33,603 nucleotides of DNA from Hyphomicrobiales bacterium (GCA_026990765.1 JALXCV010000158.1:1-33603); one strand, 5' to 3'; counted from the stretch's first letter, positions 7,878-15,242 are shown. Program-made: numbers and translations. The notes: generated by a model from the letters alone, not told the origin.

Positions 7878-8597
7878 CTATGGCAGGCGGCCATCCAGAT
7901 AGGCCTGGGCTTCAATACTTCCCGGTTCCCGGAAAAACTGGCGAGCCTGTTTGTGAGCCAGTATCTGGCCATTGTCCATGAACATCACATCATCGCCCAG
8001 CCGTTTGGCCTGTTTGATATCGTGGGTTACAAATACGATCTTGGTGCCGGCGCGTTCGGCTTTCAGTACCATTTCCTCAAAAATAAAGGTGGATGCAGGA
8101 TCAAGATTGGCGGTCGGTTCATCCAGTAACAGGGTGACAGGGTTGCCTAGCAGGGCGCGGGCAAGGGCCAGCCTTTGTTGTTCACCACCAGATAAACGCC
8201 GGGCAGGGGTTGTGGCATGATCGCTTAAACGCGCCTGTTCAAGCGCCTCAGACACCATTGCATTTATTTGCTGTTTTGGCAGTTTGCGGCTTTTGAGGAT
8301 AAAGGCAAGATTGTCGAAGGTGGAGCGGCGCAGCAACACCGGGGACTGGAACACCAGAGCATAGGAATCAGGCGCATTGGCCGGTGAATTGCGGGTGATA
8401 GTGCCGCTGTCTGGCAACAGCAAGCCGGACAGCAATCGCAAAAACAGGCTTTTGCCAGCCCCGTTGGGACCAATCAGAATTGTCCGGCCATTGGCCTCAA
8501 GGCTGCATGACAGGTCTTTGATCAGCGGTTTGTTATCAAGGCTCAAGCAGACCCTGTCAAAGATAACCGGCTCAATTTTGGCTGTCATATCAGGCAT
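7878..8597 (-). CDS. tupC: Tungstate-type ABC transporter ATP-binding protein
   Basis: The protein has 239 residues. All ABC ATPase motifs are present: Walker A GPNGAGKS, Q-loop FQSP, signature LSGGEQQR, Walker B VTLLLDEP and H-loop VTHD. The nearest family by style is TupC, the ATPase of the tungstate importer TupABC; molybdate and sulfate ATPases are close relatives. The start overlaps the permease stop by 8 nt, as expected for a co-translated pair; an ATG nine bases downstream is an alternative. It converges on the HemY-like gene, with about 130 bases and no clear terminator between them. Confidence 0.8.
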   Translation of the reverse strand: MPDMTAKIEPVIFDRVCLSLDNKPLIKDLSCSLEANGRTILIGPNGAGKSLFLRLLSGLLLPDSGTITRNSPANAPDSYALVFQSPVLLRRSTFDNLAFILKSRKLPKQQINAMVSEALEQARLSDHATTPARRLSGGEQQRLALARALLGNPVTLLLDEPTANLDPASTFIFEEMVLKAERAGTKIVFVTHDIKQAKRLGDDVMFMDNGQILAHKQARQFFREPGSIEAQAYLDGRLP

Positions 8598-9297
8598 AGG
8601 CGCTGCCCTTTGCCTTTGATTTGAAAATCATTACCGCAGCATTGATGCTGATTGAAATGGCAATCAGTACCAGCCCCAGAGCCAGCGCCAGCGCCAATGT
8701 GCCTTTTGAGGTTTCAAGTGCAATGGCGGTGGTCATGATCCGGGTCAGGTGATTGATATTGCCGCCAACAATCATTACCGCGCCGACTTCTGAAATTGCC
8801 CGGCCAAACCCGGCCAGTGCCACCGTGATCAATCCGAAACGTGCATCCCATAACAGCGCTTTGACCTTCATTCCGGCTGTGAGATGCAGTGAGCGGAACA
8901 ATTCGTCATATTCATTGTGTATGTCCTGCAACAGTTGAAATGACAGGGCGGCGATTAGCGGGGTGATCAGCAGAAACTGGGCAATGATCATGGCCGTTGG
9001 TGTATATAAAAGCCCCAGAACCCCGAGCGGCCCGGAGCGTGACAACAGCATATAGACCATAAGCCCGACAACCACCGGGGGCAGGCCCATAAGGGCGTTG
9101 AGGATTATTATAATGACATTGCGCCCGGCAAATCTGGTTACAGAAAGCACCGCGCCCAGCATAAACCCGGCGATAGAGGCAAGGGTGACTGCAAAAAACG
9201 AGACTTTCAGGGACAGCCCGATAATTGCATATAATTCGCTGTCAAAACCGGTCAGCAAATCAAACGCAATAATAAACGCCTGCCCAAACTCCCCCAA
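8590..9297 (-). CDS. tupB: Tungstate-type ABC transporter permease, TTG start
   Basis: From the TTG at 9297 the protein has 235 residues, the usual TupB length. That codon follows a strong AGGAGG site by five bases, which is why I prefer it; the frame stays open upstream to 9414 but those residues do not look conserved. Several membrane segments are visible, with the permease motif region LYTPTAMIIAQFLLITPLIAAL and the EAA-like loop FGRAISEVGAVMIVGG. With tupC it would import tungstate for molybdo/tungsto-pterin enzymes. The substrate-binding gene tupA, normally next to tupB, is absent here: upstream lies non-coding AT-rich DNA. Confidence 0.8.
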   Translation of the reverse strand: MGEFGQAFIIAFDLLTGFDSELYAIIGLSLKVSFFAVTLASIAGFMLGAVLSVTRFAGRNVIIIILNALMGLPPVVVGLMVYMLLSRSGPLGVLGLLYTPTAMIIAQFLLITPLIAALSFQLLQDIHNEYDELFRSLHLTAGMKVKALLWDARFGLITVALAGFGRAISEVGAVMIVGGNINHLTRIMTTAIALETSKGTLALALALGLVLIAISISINAAVMIFKSKAKGSAYA

Positions 9298-9935
9298 AAC
9301 CACCTCCTGCAAATTTGCAAATAACCAGCCACACAAGCTCAATGCCATGTGCCAGCCTGATCTGATATTCTCATTAAAAAGAAATTCAAGCTTATACCAG
9401 AATTGATCCGGCAAAAAAGGGGGGATGTTGTTTTACCGGATGCAATGTTCATTTAAGCCTAAATGGGTACGAGGCGGTATAGGAATTGCTCTTAGGCAAT
9501 TGCTGTGCAAATGTCTTGTCGCTTATATGGGGTTTTTCCAGCTATTTGCGTTAGGAGTATGGGGGCTTGGGGTATAGGAGCAGCGAATACAAAGTACGTT
9601 TAAATTAAACCAAAATGTTGCTGTATGTTCTTCTAATACTTGACACGTATTTAGTAAAAAATTGCAAGGTATTTGGAATACCCTAATAGCAGGAAAGACC
9701 TAAATCACATTTTATTATCGATATGGTGTTGAGAAGTAAAATATATTAAGTCATCATAATGATCCAAATAGAATCAATAGCAAGAGTATACAAGTGAATA
9801 TATCATATTGATATTAATATTATTATTTTTAATATATTTTATCTTGCTTGCTATCTCTGGAAAAATCTTATTGTAATCCATTATGTATTTATGCTATATT
9901 CTTGTTTGGTTACATTTATTAACAAGGAATTATAG
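9298..9935. other. Intergenic stretch at left edge of the accessory island
   Basis: No convincing gene is seen. From about 9590 the sequence becomes strongly AT-rich (for example 9770-9840), unlike the flanking genes. Two small inverted repeats occur: AATTGC-6-GCAATT at 9484-9501 and GGTATT-3-AATACC at 9668-9682. No remnant of tupA, transposase or integrase is recognisable. Confidence 0.6.
9871..9900 (+). promoter_or_regulatory. Likely sigma-70 promoter of the HEPN/winged-helix module
   Basis: TTGTAA (9871-9876) and TATATT (9895-9900) are separated by 18 bases. They lie 36 bases before the start codon at 9936, which also has an AAGGA ribosome site at 9924-9928. This suggests the module has its own promoter. 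Confidence 0.45.
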
Positions 9936-10514
9936 ATGAAGTGCAAGGTACTAATTAATATTCATGAAGGAACAATCCATGTTGAAGGTGATGTAAACTT
10001 TGTCAAAGCAGTTTATGCTGATTTCAAAGATCTTATCATTGATATGATGAAAAGCACGCCACAGCCTAGATGTGATGCTAACTGCTATTCTGTTAAGGAA
10101 TCATCTAATAAACCAAAGGTGAAAAAACGCAGCCATTCCAAGAGACAATCCAGTTCCAAAACTCAAAATGCTAAAATCAATCCCGACAATCCTACTTTGG
10201 ATAAAAACCTCAATACAACTGGAGTTGATGAGTATTATGCCCAATACATTCCAAAAAACCATTCCGAAAAGATTTTGATATTCATGCGTTTTTTGAAGGA
10301 TGAAGCAAAAATAGAAAACCCAAATACTGACCAAATTTATACCTGTTACCACGCGGTCGGTGAAAAACCGGCGGCGGCATTTGCGCAATCATTTCGGGAC
10401 ACCAGCAGCAAGAAGTTTGGCTATATCGAGTATAAATCTGCAAGCGATATTAATCTGACTTTTATGGGTAATCGTCATTTTGACCATGACCTTAAGAAAA
10501 AGGACGATGAATGA
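9936..10514 (+). CDS. Unknown protein A: basic linker and C-terminal winged-helix-like domain
   Basis: The protein has 192 residues, with an AAGGA ribosome site seven bases before the ATG. I do not recognise the family. Residues 1-37 form a compact beta/alpha unit (INIHEGTIHVEGDVNFVKAVY). Residues 55-80 are a basic, Ser- and Lys-rich linker. Residues 108-185 look like a winged helix-turn-helix (ILIFMRFLKDE ... NTDQIYTCYHAV ... FGYIEY ... LTFMG) and resemble residues 20-98 of the next protein in pattern. Its stop overlaps the next start by 4 nt, so both are translated together. It may be a DNA-binding sensor or antidote partner of protein B; this is inference. Confidence 0.65.
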   Translation: MKCKVLINIHEGTIHVEGDVNFVKAVYADFKDLIIDMMKSTPQPRCDANCYSVKESSNKPKVKKRSHSKRQSSSKTQNAKINPDNPTLDKNLNTTGVDEYYAQYIPKNHSEKILIFMRFLKDEAKIENPNTDQIYTCYHAVGEKPAAAFAQSFRDTSSKKFGYIEYKSASDINLTFMGNRHFDHDLKKKDDE

Positions 10515-11272
10515 GTGATTCAGCCAACCGCTTTTATAACTCAATTTCTGGCGCCAGTGACCTTTCGCAGTTTGCGCTGATTGAGATGTTTGTTTATTAC
10601 CTTACGGTTGAACTTGGTAAAGAATTAGCCACAGCAAAAGAGATCAATGCTTGTTTCGAAACATGTGATCTTTCGCCACCTGCAAATACTTCAGCAAGAC
10701 TATCAGCAGGAGCAAAAAAAAAGCCTCCCACATACATCAAAATGTCTAACGGTTACAAGTTGCATAGGCATGCTAGAGAAAATGCCGCCAAACAATTAGG
10801 TGCAGAGACGATAATTACCGAAACTAGCAGTATGCTTCGAGCACTTGAAGGCAAGGTAACCAACTCTAACACCAAAGATTTTCTTTCTGAAGCATTGAAT
10901 TGTTTTGAGGTTGGTGCAAATCGTGGCACCATTATTCTTACTTGGCTCTTAGTAGTTGATCATTTGCAATCATACATTTTGAAACATAAACTAAGTGAGT
11001 TTAACGCGGTGCTAGCCGCTAACACTGATAAGCGCATCAAAATTAAAGCAGTAAATTGTATTGATGACTTTAACGATATTCCAGAAGGAAAGTTTATAGA
11101 ATTTTGCAGAATTGCGAAAATCATATCGAACGATGTGAGAAAAATTTTAGATCAAAAGCTACAAACTAGAAATAGTTCAGCTCACCCATCAGGCGTGGTC
11201 ATTGGAAAAGCTAAGGTGATTGATTTCGTTGAGGATTTGGTTACCAATATTTTGTTGAAATATAAAATCTGA
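10511..11272 (+). CDS. Unknown protein B: winged-helix-like N-terminus and candidate HEPN RNase C-terminus
   Basis: The protein has 253 residues. Residues 20-98 look like a winged helix-turn-helix (FVYYLTVELGKELATAKEINACF, then a Pro-rich turn and GYKLHRHARE). The rest is alpha-helical and ends with RNSSAH, giving Arg220-x4-His225, the R-x4-6-H motif of HEPN ribonucleases, within a helix pair as in that fold. HEPN proteins are frequent toxins and defence effectors. The pairing with protein A (4-nt overlap) and with a HigA-type gene 26 bases downstream supports a toxin or defence module. I cannot assign a named family; the HEPN call rests on one motif and helical context. Confidence 0.6.
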   Translation: MSDSANRFYNSISGASDLSQFALIEMFVYYLTVELGKELATAKEINACFETCDLSPPANTSARLSAGAKKKPPTYIKMSNGYKLHRHARENAAKQLGAETIITETSSMLRALEGKVTNSNTKDFLSEALNCFEVGANRGTIILTWLLVVDHLQSYILKHKLSEFNAVLAANTDKRIKIKAVNCIDDFNDIPEGKFIEFCRIAKIISNDVRKILDQKLQTRNSSAHPSGVVIGKAKVIDFVEDLVTNILLKYKI

Positions 11273-11298
11273 TCGTTCTCTTGCTAGAGGGATAAACA

Positions 11299-11622
11299 AT
11301 GCGAATGCACAGCCCCAGCCGACCAGGTGACATGGTTGGCAATATGATAGAGGAACTGGAAATCACCGTTACTGATGCAGCCAGGCATCTTGGTGTCACG
11401 CGCCAGACTCTCAATAACCTTATTAATAATGACAACGCGTCTGTTTCACCAGAAATGGCCATGCGACTGGAAGCTGTATTTGGGTCAACTGCTGATAACT
11501 GGTTGCGTATGCAAGCCAGCTATGACGCTGCCAATATACGCAAACGTGAGGCTGAAATCACCAATGGACTCAAGCGTTTTGCTTCCTCAGTCGGAAACTC
11601 CGAACAGCCAAATTTTGTCTGA
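11299..11622 (+). CDS. higA: HigA-family antitoxin-type HTH regulator without HigB
   Basis: The protein has 107 residues, with a GAGGG ribosome site before the ATG. The HigA/VapI pattern is complete: MRMHSPSRPGDM at the start, the XRE-type helix-turn-helix TVTDAARHLGVTRQTLNNLIN, the VSPEMAMRLEAVFGSTADNWLRMQASYD block, and a charged tail. HigA normally binds its own promoter and neutralises the RNase HigB encoded just upstream. Here the upstream gene is protein B, not HigB, and none is found downstream. It may therefore be an orphan or the regulator of the A/B module. Confidence 0.85.
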   Translation: MRMHSPSRPGDMVGNMIEELEITVTDAARHLGVTRQTLNNLINNDNASVSPEMAMRLEAVFGSTADNWLRMQASYDAANIRKREAEITNGLKRFASSVGNSEQPNFV

Positions 11623-11757
11623 AAAAAAACAGGCACCGGATTACTCTTGCAATTCTGCTCAAGGTTGGAGAGTAAAAGGTGAATCGTACTGAGGTGGTGT
11701 GAGCACATTCTGAACGGGCAGGTAATGACCAGAACAGAACGTAAACAGAACAAACAA

Positions 11758-11809
11758 GTCGGATATCCGACCATCCGACCAAATATCAAGTCGTATGTTC
11801 GTCGTATGT
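11758..11809. repeat. Perfect 14-bp palindrome next to a short direct repeat
   Basis: GTCGGATATCCGAC at 11758-11771 is a perfect palindrome. Close by is a direct repeat, GTCGTATGTTC followed by GTCGTATGTA. These lie between higA and tRNA-Lys in a stretch with no gene. They could be an operator or a recombination site; no function is shown. Confidence 0.5.
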
Positions 11810-11843
11810 ACTCATCGAAAATCAGCTAAGTCATTGAAATTGC

Positions 11844-11919
11844 TGGTGGGCCATGCAGGACTCGAACCTGCGACACACGGATTAAGAGTCCGTTGTTCTA
11901 CCAACTGAACTAATGGCCC
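11844..11919 (-). tRNA. tRNA-Lys (anticodon CTT)
   Basis: The minus strand folds as a standard tRNA: acceptor arms GGGCCAT and ATGGCCC pair over 7 bp, the anticodon loop is CTCTTAA (anticodon CTT), and the T-arm contains GGTTCGAGTCC. The 3' CCA is encoded (11844-11846). Its 3' end faces the AT-rich island, the geometry expected if the island entered at a tRNA 3' end, but no duplicated 3' end was found on the far side. Confidence 0.95.
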
Positions 11920-12121
11920 GTTACCGGCATTCCTTCAAGAGCCGCGACCATAAAAGAAAATGGTTTTTTCTTCAATGCAAAAAATCATCAAATTGTAAAT
12001 TATGCAGGCGCTGCATGGCTGATATGATGTTTCACCGCTTGCACCAGATGTTAACCGGTATTAGTTATTGTGCATCGCAGCAACGCAATGGTGCGTTTGC
12101 GCAAACCCTTAAAGGTGCAAC

Positions 12122-12253
12122 ATGTTGTTTTTTCAATCGATGAAAGATCTGGTCAGTGGGCTGACCCGCGGTTTCGCTTTGTTCCTGGGAGAGCGTCACG
12201 ATTATGTAGTTACTGCGAGTTTGCCGGGAGTCACTGCCCGCAAGCACGACTGA
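12122..12253 (+). CDS. Small orphan ORF, 43 residues
   Basis: The ATG at 12122 is preceded by AAAGGTG with five bases of spacing. The frame encodes 43 residues: a mildly hydrophobic amphipathic start (MLFFQSMKDLVSGLTRGFALFLGER) and a polar tail ending in ARKHD. A strong intrinsic terminator follows 27 bases after the stop, which supports a short independent transcript. I do not recognise the product; alternatively the RNA itself is the product. Confidence 0.45.
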   Translation: MLFFQSMKDLVSGLTRGFALFLGERHDYVVTASLPGVTARKHD

Positions 12254-12280
12254 TTTAATCAGTTTCTTCCTCCCTCCTTT

Positions 12281-12312
12281 AACCGCCGGTTTTTTTAACT
12301 GGCGGTTTTTTT
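12281..12312 (+). terminator. Intrinsic terminator of the small ORF transcript
   Basis: Arms AACCGCCGGTT and AACTGGCGGTT form an 11-bp stem with one G-U pair and a 5-nt loop, followed directly by a T-run (12308-12312). Confidence 0.85.
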
Positions 12313-12340
12313 ATGTGCGCAGGCAAGCTGTCATAAAAGC

Positions 12341-12374
12341 GAAACGCCGGAAACAGCTTGGTTTCCGGCGTTTC
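12341..12374 (-). terminator. Perfect 14-bp hairpin, likely nadK terminator
   Basis: GAAACGCCGGAAAC and its exact reverse complement flank a 6-nt loop. Read leftward, after nadK, the stem is followed by GCTTTTATGA, a short T-tract. It separates the convergent nadK and small-ORF transcripts. Confidence 0.65.
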
Positions 12375-12485
12375 AGTACTCAGTTCCGGCTCAACTGAAC
12401 CGGTTACGCAACTTACAGTCATGGAGATTATCGCATGGTGCTTAATGGATTCCTAAACATGCTGTAATGATTGCAAAAAAAATCA

Positions 12486-13256
12486 CTAATATTTGAATTG
12501 TTCGTTCAGCACCCGCTCGGCCAGCGAGTGGCCAGGGTCGAACAGGAGTTGAACGGACTGGTTCTTATCCTCGTAAATCTCCAGTTTTTTGATGTTTCTG
12601 AACTCGATATGATCAGCAGCGGCTGCAACGGGACGTTTTTGGGTTTCGAGAACTTTTATTTTGACTTTTGCATCATGTGGTAATATGGCACCGCGCCAGC
12701 GACGCGGGCGGAAGGCGCTTATCGGGGTCAAGGCCAAAAGGGGTGAACCAATTGGCAAAATCGGGCCCTGGGCTGACAGATTATAGGCGGTTGAACCGCT
12801 GGGGGTGGACAGGATCAGCCCGTCGCATACCAGCTCCTTTAATCGTATCTTCTTGTCTATGGATATTTCCAGCTTGGCAGTCTGGTGGGTTTCGCGCAGC
12901 ATCGAGACCTCATTGAAAGCCAGCGCAGTATGTCTTTTGCCATTATTGGTCGTGGCAATGAGTTTTAACGGGTGAATTGTGGTAGCCTCGGCCCGGTTGA
13001 GGCGGCCTGGCAGGCCGGCTGAGCGGTAATCATTCATCATGAAACCGACAGAGCCGCGATTCATGCCAAAAATCTTCTGACCGGTTGACATGTGTGAGCG
13101 CATGGTGTGCAGCATCAGGCCATCACCGCCAAGCGCTACAATGATTTCAGCGTCAGCCGGGCTGAAATTCCCATAGCGCGAAGTCAGTACTTTCAGGGCT
13201 TTTTGAGAAGCTGGGGAATCGGATGCGATGAATGCAATTTTTTTTCTGGTGACCAT
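12486..13256 (-). CDS. nadK: NAD kinase
   Basis: The protein has 256 residues from the ATG at 13256, the usual length in Alphaproteobacteria; the frame extends 18 codons upstream but those residues are not conserved in style. It phosphorylates NAD to NADP in the cytoplasm. The GGDG catalytic motif is at residues 43-46, followed by GMNRGSVGFMMN and the CDGLILSTPSGSTAYNLSAQGPI motif that binds NAD. It is divergent from cobU, sharing a 78-bp intergenic region. Confidence 0.95.
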   Translation of the reverse strand: MVTRKKIAFIASDSPASQKALKVLTSRYGNFSPADAEIIVALGGDGLMLHTMRSHMSTGQKIFGMNRGSVGFMMNDYRSAGLPGRLNRAEATTIHPLKLIATTNNGKRHTALAFNEVSMLRETHQTAKLEISIDKKIRLKELVCDGLILSTPSGSTAYNLSAQGPILPIGSPLLALTPISAFRPRRWRGAILPHDAKVKIKVLETQKRPVAAAADHIEFRNIKKLEIYEDKNQSVQLLFDPGHSLAERVLNEQFKY

Positions 13257-13271
13257 GGGGTTTCTCTTTTT

Positions 13272-13289
13272 TGCATTGACACTAATGCA
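13272..13289. promoter_or_regulatory. Inverted repeat in the nadK-cobU divergent promoter
   Basis: TGCATT (13272-13277) and AATGCA (13284-13289) flank six bases. Placement between two divergent starts fits an operator; no regulator can be named. Confidence 0.3.
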
Positions 13290-13334
13290 CATAGCAGGCG
13301 AAAGGAACAAGGAGAAAAAGCAAAATGGTGTGAT

Positions 13335-13853
13335 ATGGCAGGAAAGTCGATATTTGTTCTGGGCGGAGCGCGTTCAGGCAAGAGTGCCTATGCAGAAAGT
13401 CTGGCAGATGGCTGGCAGGGCAAGAAGATTTATCTGGCAACGGCTGGAATTTTAGATGCTGAAATGGATGAACGGGTAAAGCTGCACCGGCAAAGGCGAG
13501 GCGGTGACTGGCTGACAATTGAAGAACCGCTTGAGCTGGTTGCAGCACTTGAAAAAACCATGAACGAAAACAGCCTTGTTCTGGTTGATTGCCTGACCTT
13601 GTGGCTGTCAAATATGATGGAAAAGTCAGCCGATATAAGCAGTAAGGCTGAAAAGCTTGGACAGTTGCTTGATAATCCCAAGGGCCGGGTAATAGTGGTA
13701 TCAAATGAGGTGGGGCAGGGAATTGTGCCCGATAATGCACTGGCCCGGCGGTTTCGCGATGAATCCGGGATGATGAACCAGATTATTGCCAGCCATTGTG
13801 ACAGGGTGGTGTTTGTGACCGCCGGTTTGCCTTTGGTGTTGAAGGGGCATTAA
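13335..13853 (+). CDS. cobU: Adenosylcobinamide kinase / adenosylcobinamide-phosphate guanylyltransferase
   Basis: The protein has 172 residues and is called CobP in the aerobic-pathway nomenclature. It phosphorylates adenosylcobinamide and transfers GMP to it, activating it for nucleotide-loop assembly. The P-loop GGARSGKSAYAE, the ERVKLHRQRRGGDWLTIEEP block, LVDCLTLWLSN and VVSNEVGQGIVPDNALARRFRDE are all typical. The ATG at 13335 fits the family start; upstream codons overlap nadK. It converges with cobD, with a small GC hairpin between them. Confidence 0.95.
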   Translation: MAGKSIFVLGGARSGKSAYAESLADGWQGKKIYLATAGILDAEMDERVKLHRQRRGGDWLTIEEPLELVAALEKTMNENSLVLVDCLTLWLSNMMEKSADISSKAEKLGQLLDNPKGRVIVVSNEVGQGIVPDNALARRFRDESGMMNQIIASHCDRVVFVTAGLPLVLKGH

Positions 13854-13862
13854 GAAAGACAT

Positions 13863-13876
13863 CCCCTGGTGAGGGG
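13863..13876. terminator. Short hairpin between convergent cobU and cobD
   Basis: CCCCT and AGGGG flank a GGTG loop. The stem is only 5 bp and has no T-run, so termination is weak or doubtful. Confidence 0.3.
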
Positions 13877-14875
13877 TCAGACAAAAAGCCAGCAAAAGAA
13901 AATCAGCACTGCCAGCAGGCTTATGGTCTGACTGTATAGTCCAAGGGCATTTCTTATGTCATCTGGTGTCAGGAAAGCTCTGCCGTCGCCCATCCATGGC
14001 AGGTCGGTGAGCATGCCATTGTAAAAACGTGGACCGCCCAGCCTGATTGATAGTGCACCGGCCATTGCCGCTTCGGGCCAGCCGGCATTGGGTGATGTGT
14101 GGTGACGGGCATCGCGCCATATGGTTTCAAGTGCGCGGGCTGCTGCCATCGGGTTGGTCAGGCTCTGGGCACCGGCAAATAATATGCCGGTCAGGCGAGC
14201 GCCTATCAGGTTTACCAGATCATCCAGTCTTGCCGTGGCCCAGCCAAAGGTCAAATAGCGTTTTGATTTATAGGCAATCATGGAATCAGCTGTGTTGATC
14301 AGCTTGTAGACCGCAATGCCGGGCAGGCCAAAAATTGCCAGCCAGAAGGCCGGGGCAATTATGGCATCTGAAGTATTTTCAGCCAGACTTTCAATGGCAG
14401 CGCGGGCAACGCCGGTTTCATCCAGATTGGACGGGTCGCGCCCGACTATATGGCTGACTGCCTTGCGGCCTTCAATGATGGAATTATCCAGCGCATCTGC
14501 CACGCGCAGAACAAAGCGTTTCAACTCGCGCTGGGCCAGCAGGGGGACTGCAAGCAGGGCTTCAATGACATAGGAATATGGCAGGGTGCGGATAAGGGCT
14601 GTCAGGGGCAGGCTTATGGCAAGGATCAGGACAATCATCAATATCAGTATTAATGCGCCCTTGGTTCGGTTCCAGGCTGGTTTGTCTGGTGTATTGAAGC
14701 GCTTTTCCAGCCGTGAAATAATGCTTCCCATCCATTCAACCGGATGGCCAAAACGCTCATGCAGCCATAATGGGTAGCCGGTCAGTCGCTCCATTACAAG
14801 AGCAAGCAGGGCTACCAGGAAGCAGTGGGTAAGGTCGAAGGTTGGGATCAGTGATGGCAGGAATGAGATGTTCAT
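13877..14875 (-). CDS. cobD: Adenosylcobinamide-phosphate synthase, membrane protein
   Basis: The protein has 332 residues (CbiB in the other nomenclature). It attaches the aminopropanol arm to adenosylcobyric acid at the inner membrane. Several membrane segments are visible, with family motifs ERLTGYPLWLHERFGHPVEWMG, ESLAENTSDAIIAPAFW, ADSMIAYKSKRYLTFGWA and SPNAGWPEAAMAGAL. The ATG at 14875 follows a GGAAGAGG site; codons upstream belong to the repeat region. It is transcribed away from cobQ, separated by repeats. Confidence 0.93.
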   Translation of the reverse strand: MNISFLPSLIPTFDLTHCFLVALLALVMERLTGYPLWLHERFGHPVEWMGSIISRLEKRFNTPDKPAWNRTKGALILILMIVLILAISLPLTALIRTLPYSYVIEALLAVPLLAQRELKRFVLRVADALDNSIIEGRKAVSHIVGRDPSNLDETGVARAAIESLAENTSDAIIAPAFWLAIFGLPGIAVYKLINTADSMIAYKSKRYLTFGWATARLDDLVNLIGARLTGILFAGAQSLTNPMAAARALETIWRDARHHTSPNAGWPEAAMAGALSIRLGGPRFYNGMLTDLPWMGDGRAFLTPDDIRNALGLYSQTISLLAVLIFFCWLFV

Positions 14876-14900
14876 GATTTGCCTCTTCCAACATCGTCTA

Positions 14901-14983
14901 TCCTGCGAAGGCAGGAAACCACGTGGATATAACCACCATGTTTGCCCCATCCATTTGGATTCCTGCCTTCGCAGGAATGACGG
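14901..14983. repeat. Pair of REP-like palindromic elements in opposite orientation
   Basis: TCCTGCGAAGGCAGGAA at 14901-14917 and its inverse TTCCTGCCTTCGCAGGAA at 14960-14977 each contain the short palindrome CCTGC-GAAG-GCAGG, and together form a larger inverted repeat. The layout resembles REP/REPIN-type repeats that occur dispersed in many proteobacterial genomes, although only this pair is visible here. Confidence 0.7.
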
Positions 14984-15210
14984 GTGGAGGGGCAGGAATG
15001 ACGGGTGGAGGGTAGAGAATAATTATGAGTTGAAGAGCGGGATTGACGGGGTGAAGAGCGGGATTGCCGGGGTGAAGGGCGGGATTGCCAGGTTGGATGG
15101 CGGGATTGCCGGGGTGAAGGGCGAGAATGATGACGGGTTGAGGGGCGGGAATTATTAGTTGAAGGGCAGGAATTATGGGGCAGGGACTGGCAATTGGGGG
15201 CTGAGGAGCG
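14984..15210. repeat. Degenerate 21-bp tandem repeat, about ten units
   Basis: The unit is close to GGCGGGATTGCCGGGGTGAAG; four units in the middle (about 15035-15120) are nearly exact and outer ones drift to 20-23 bp. The leading units (GCAGGAATGACGGGTGGAG) look derived from the tail of the adjacent REP-like element. Because 21 is a multiple of three, frames stay open on both strands and give 7-residue repeats, but none looks like a true protein. With the REP pair this fills the 367 bases between cobD and cobQ. Confidence 0.75.
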
Positions 15211-15242
15211 GGGGTGATATGGGATGTGGAGAGGTGTTCTGG

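Noticed and set aside
9298-11919. Integrative element with attachment sites at tRNA-Lys
   Set aside because: The geometry fits, but no second copy of the tRNA 3' end and no integrase gene could be found.
14984-15210. Possible CRISPR array
   Set aside because: The units are contiguous and degenerate with no unique spacers, and no cas genes are near.
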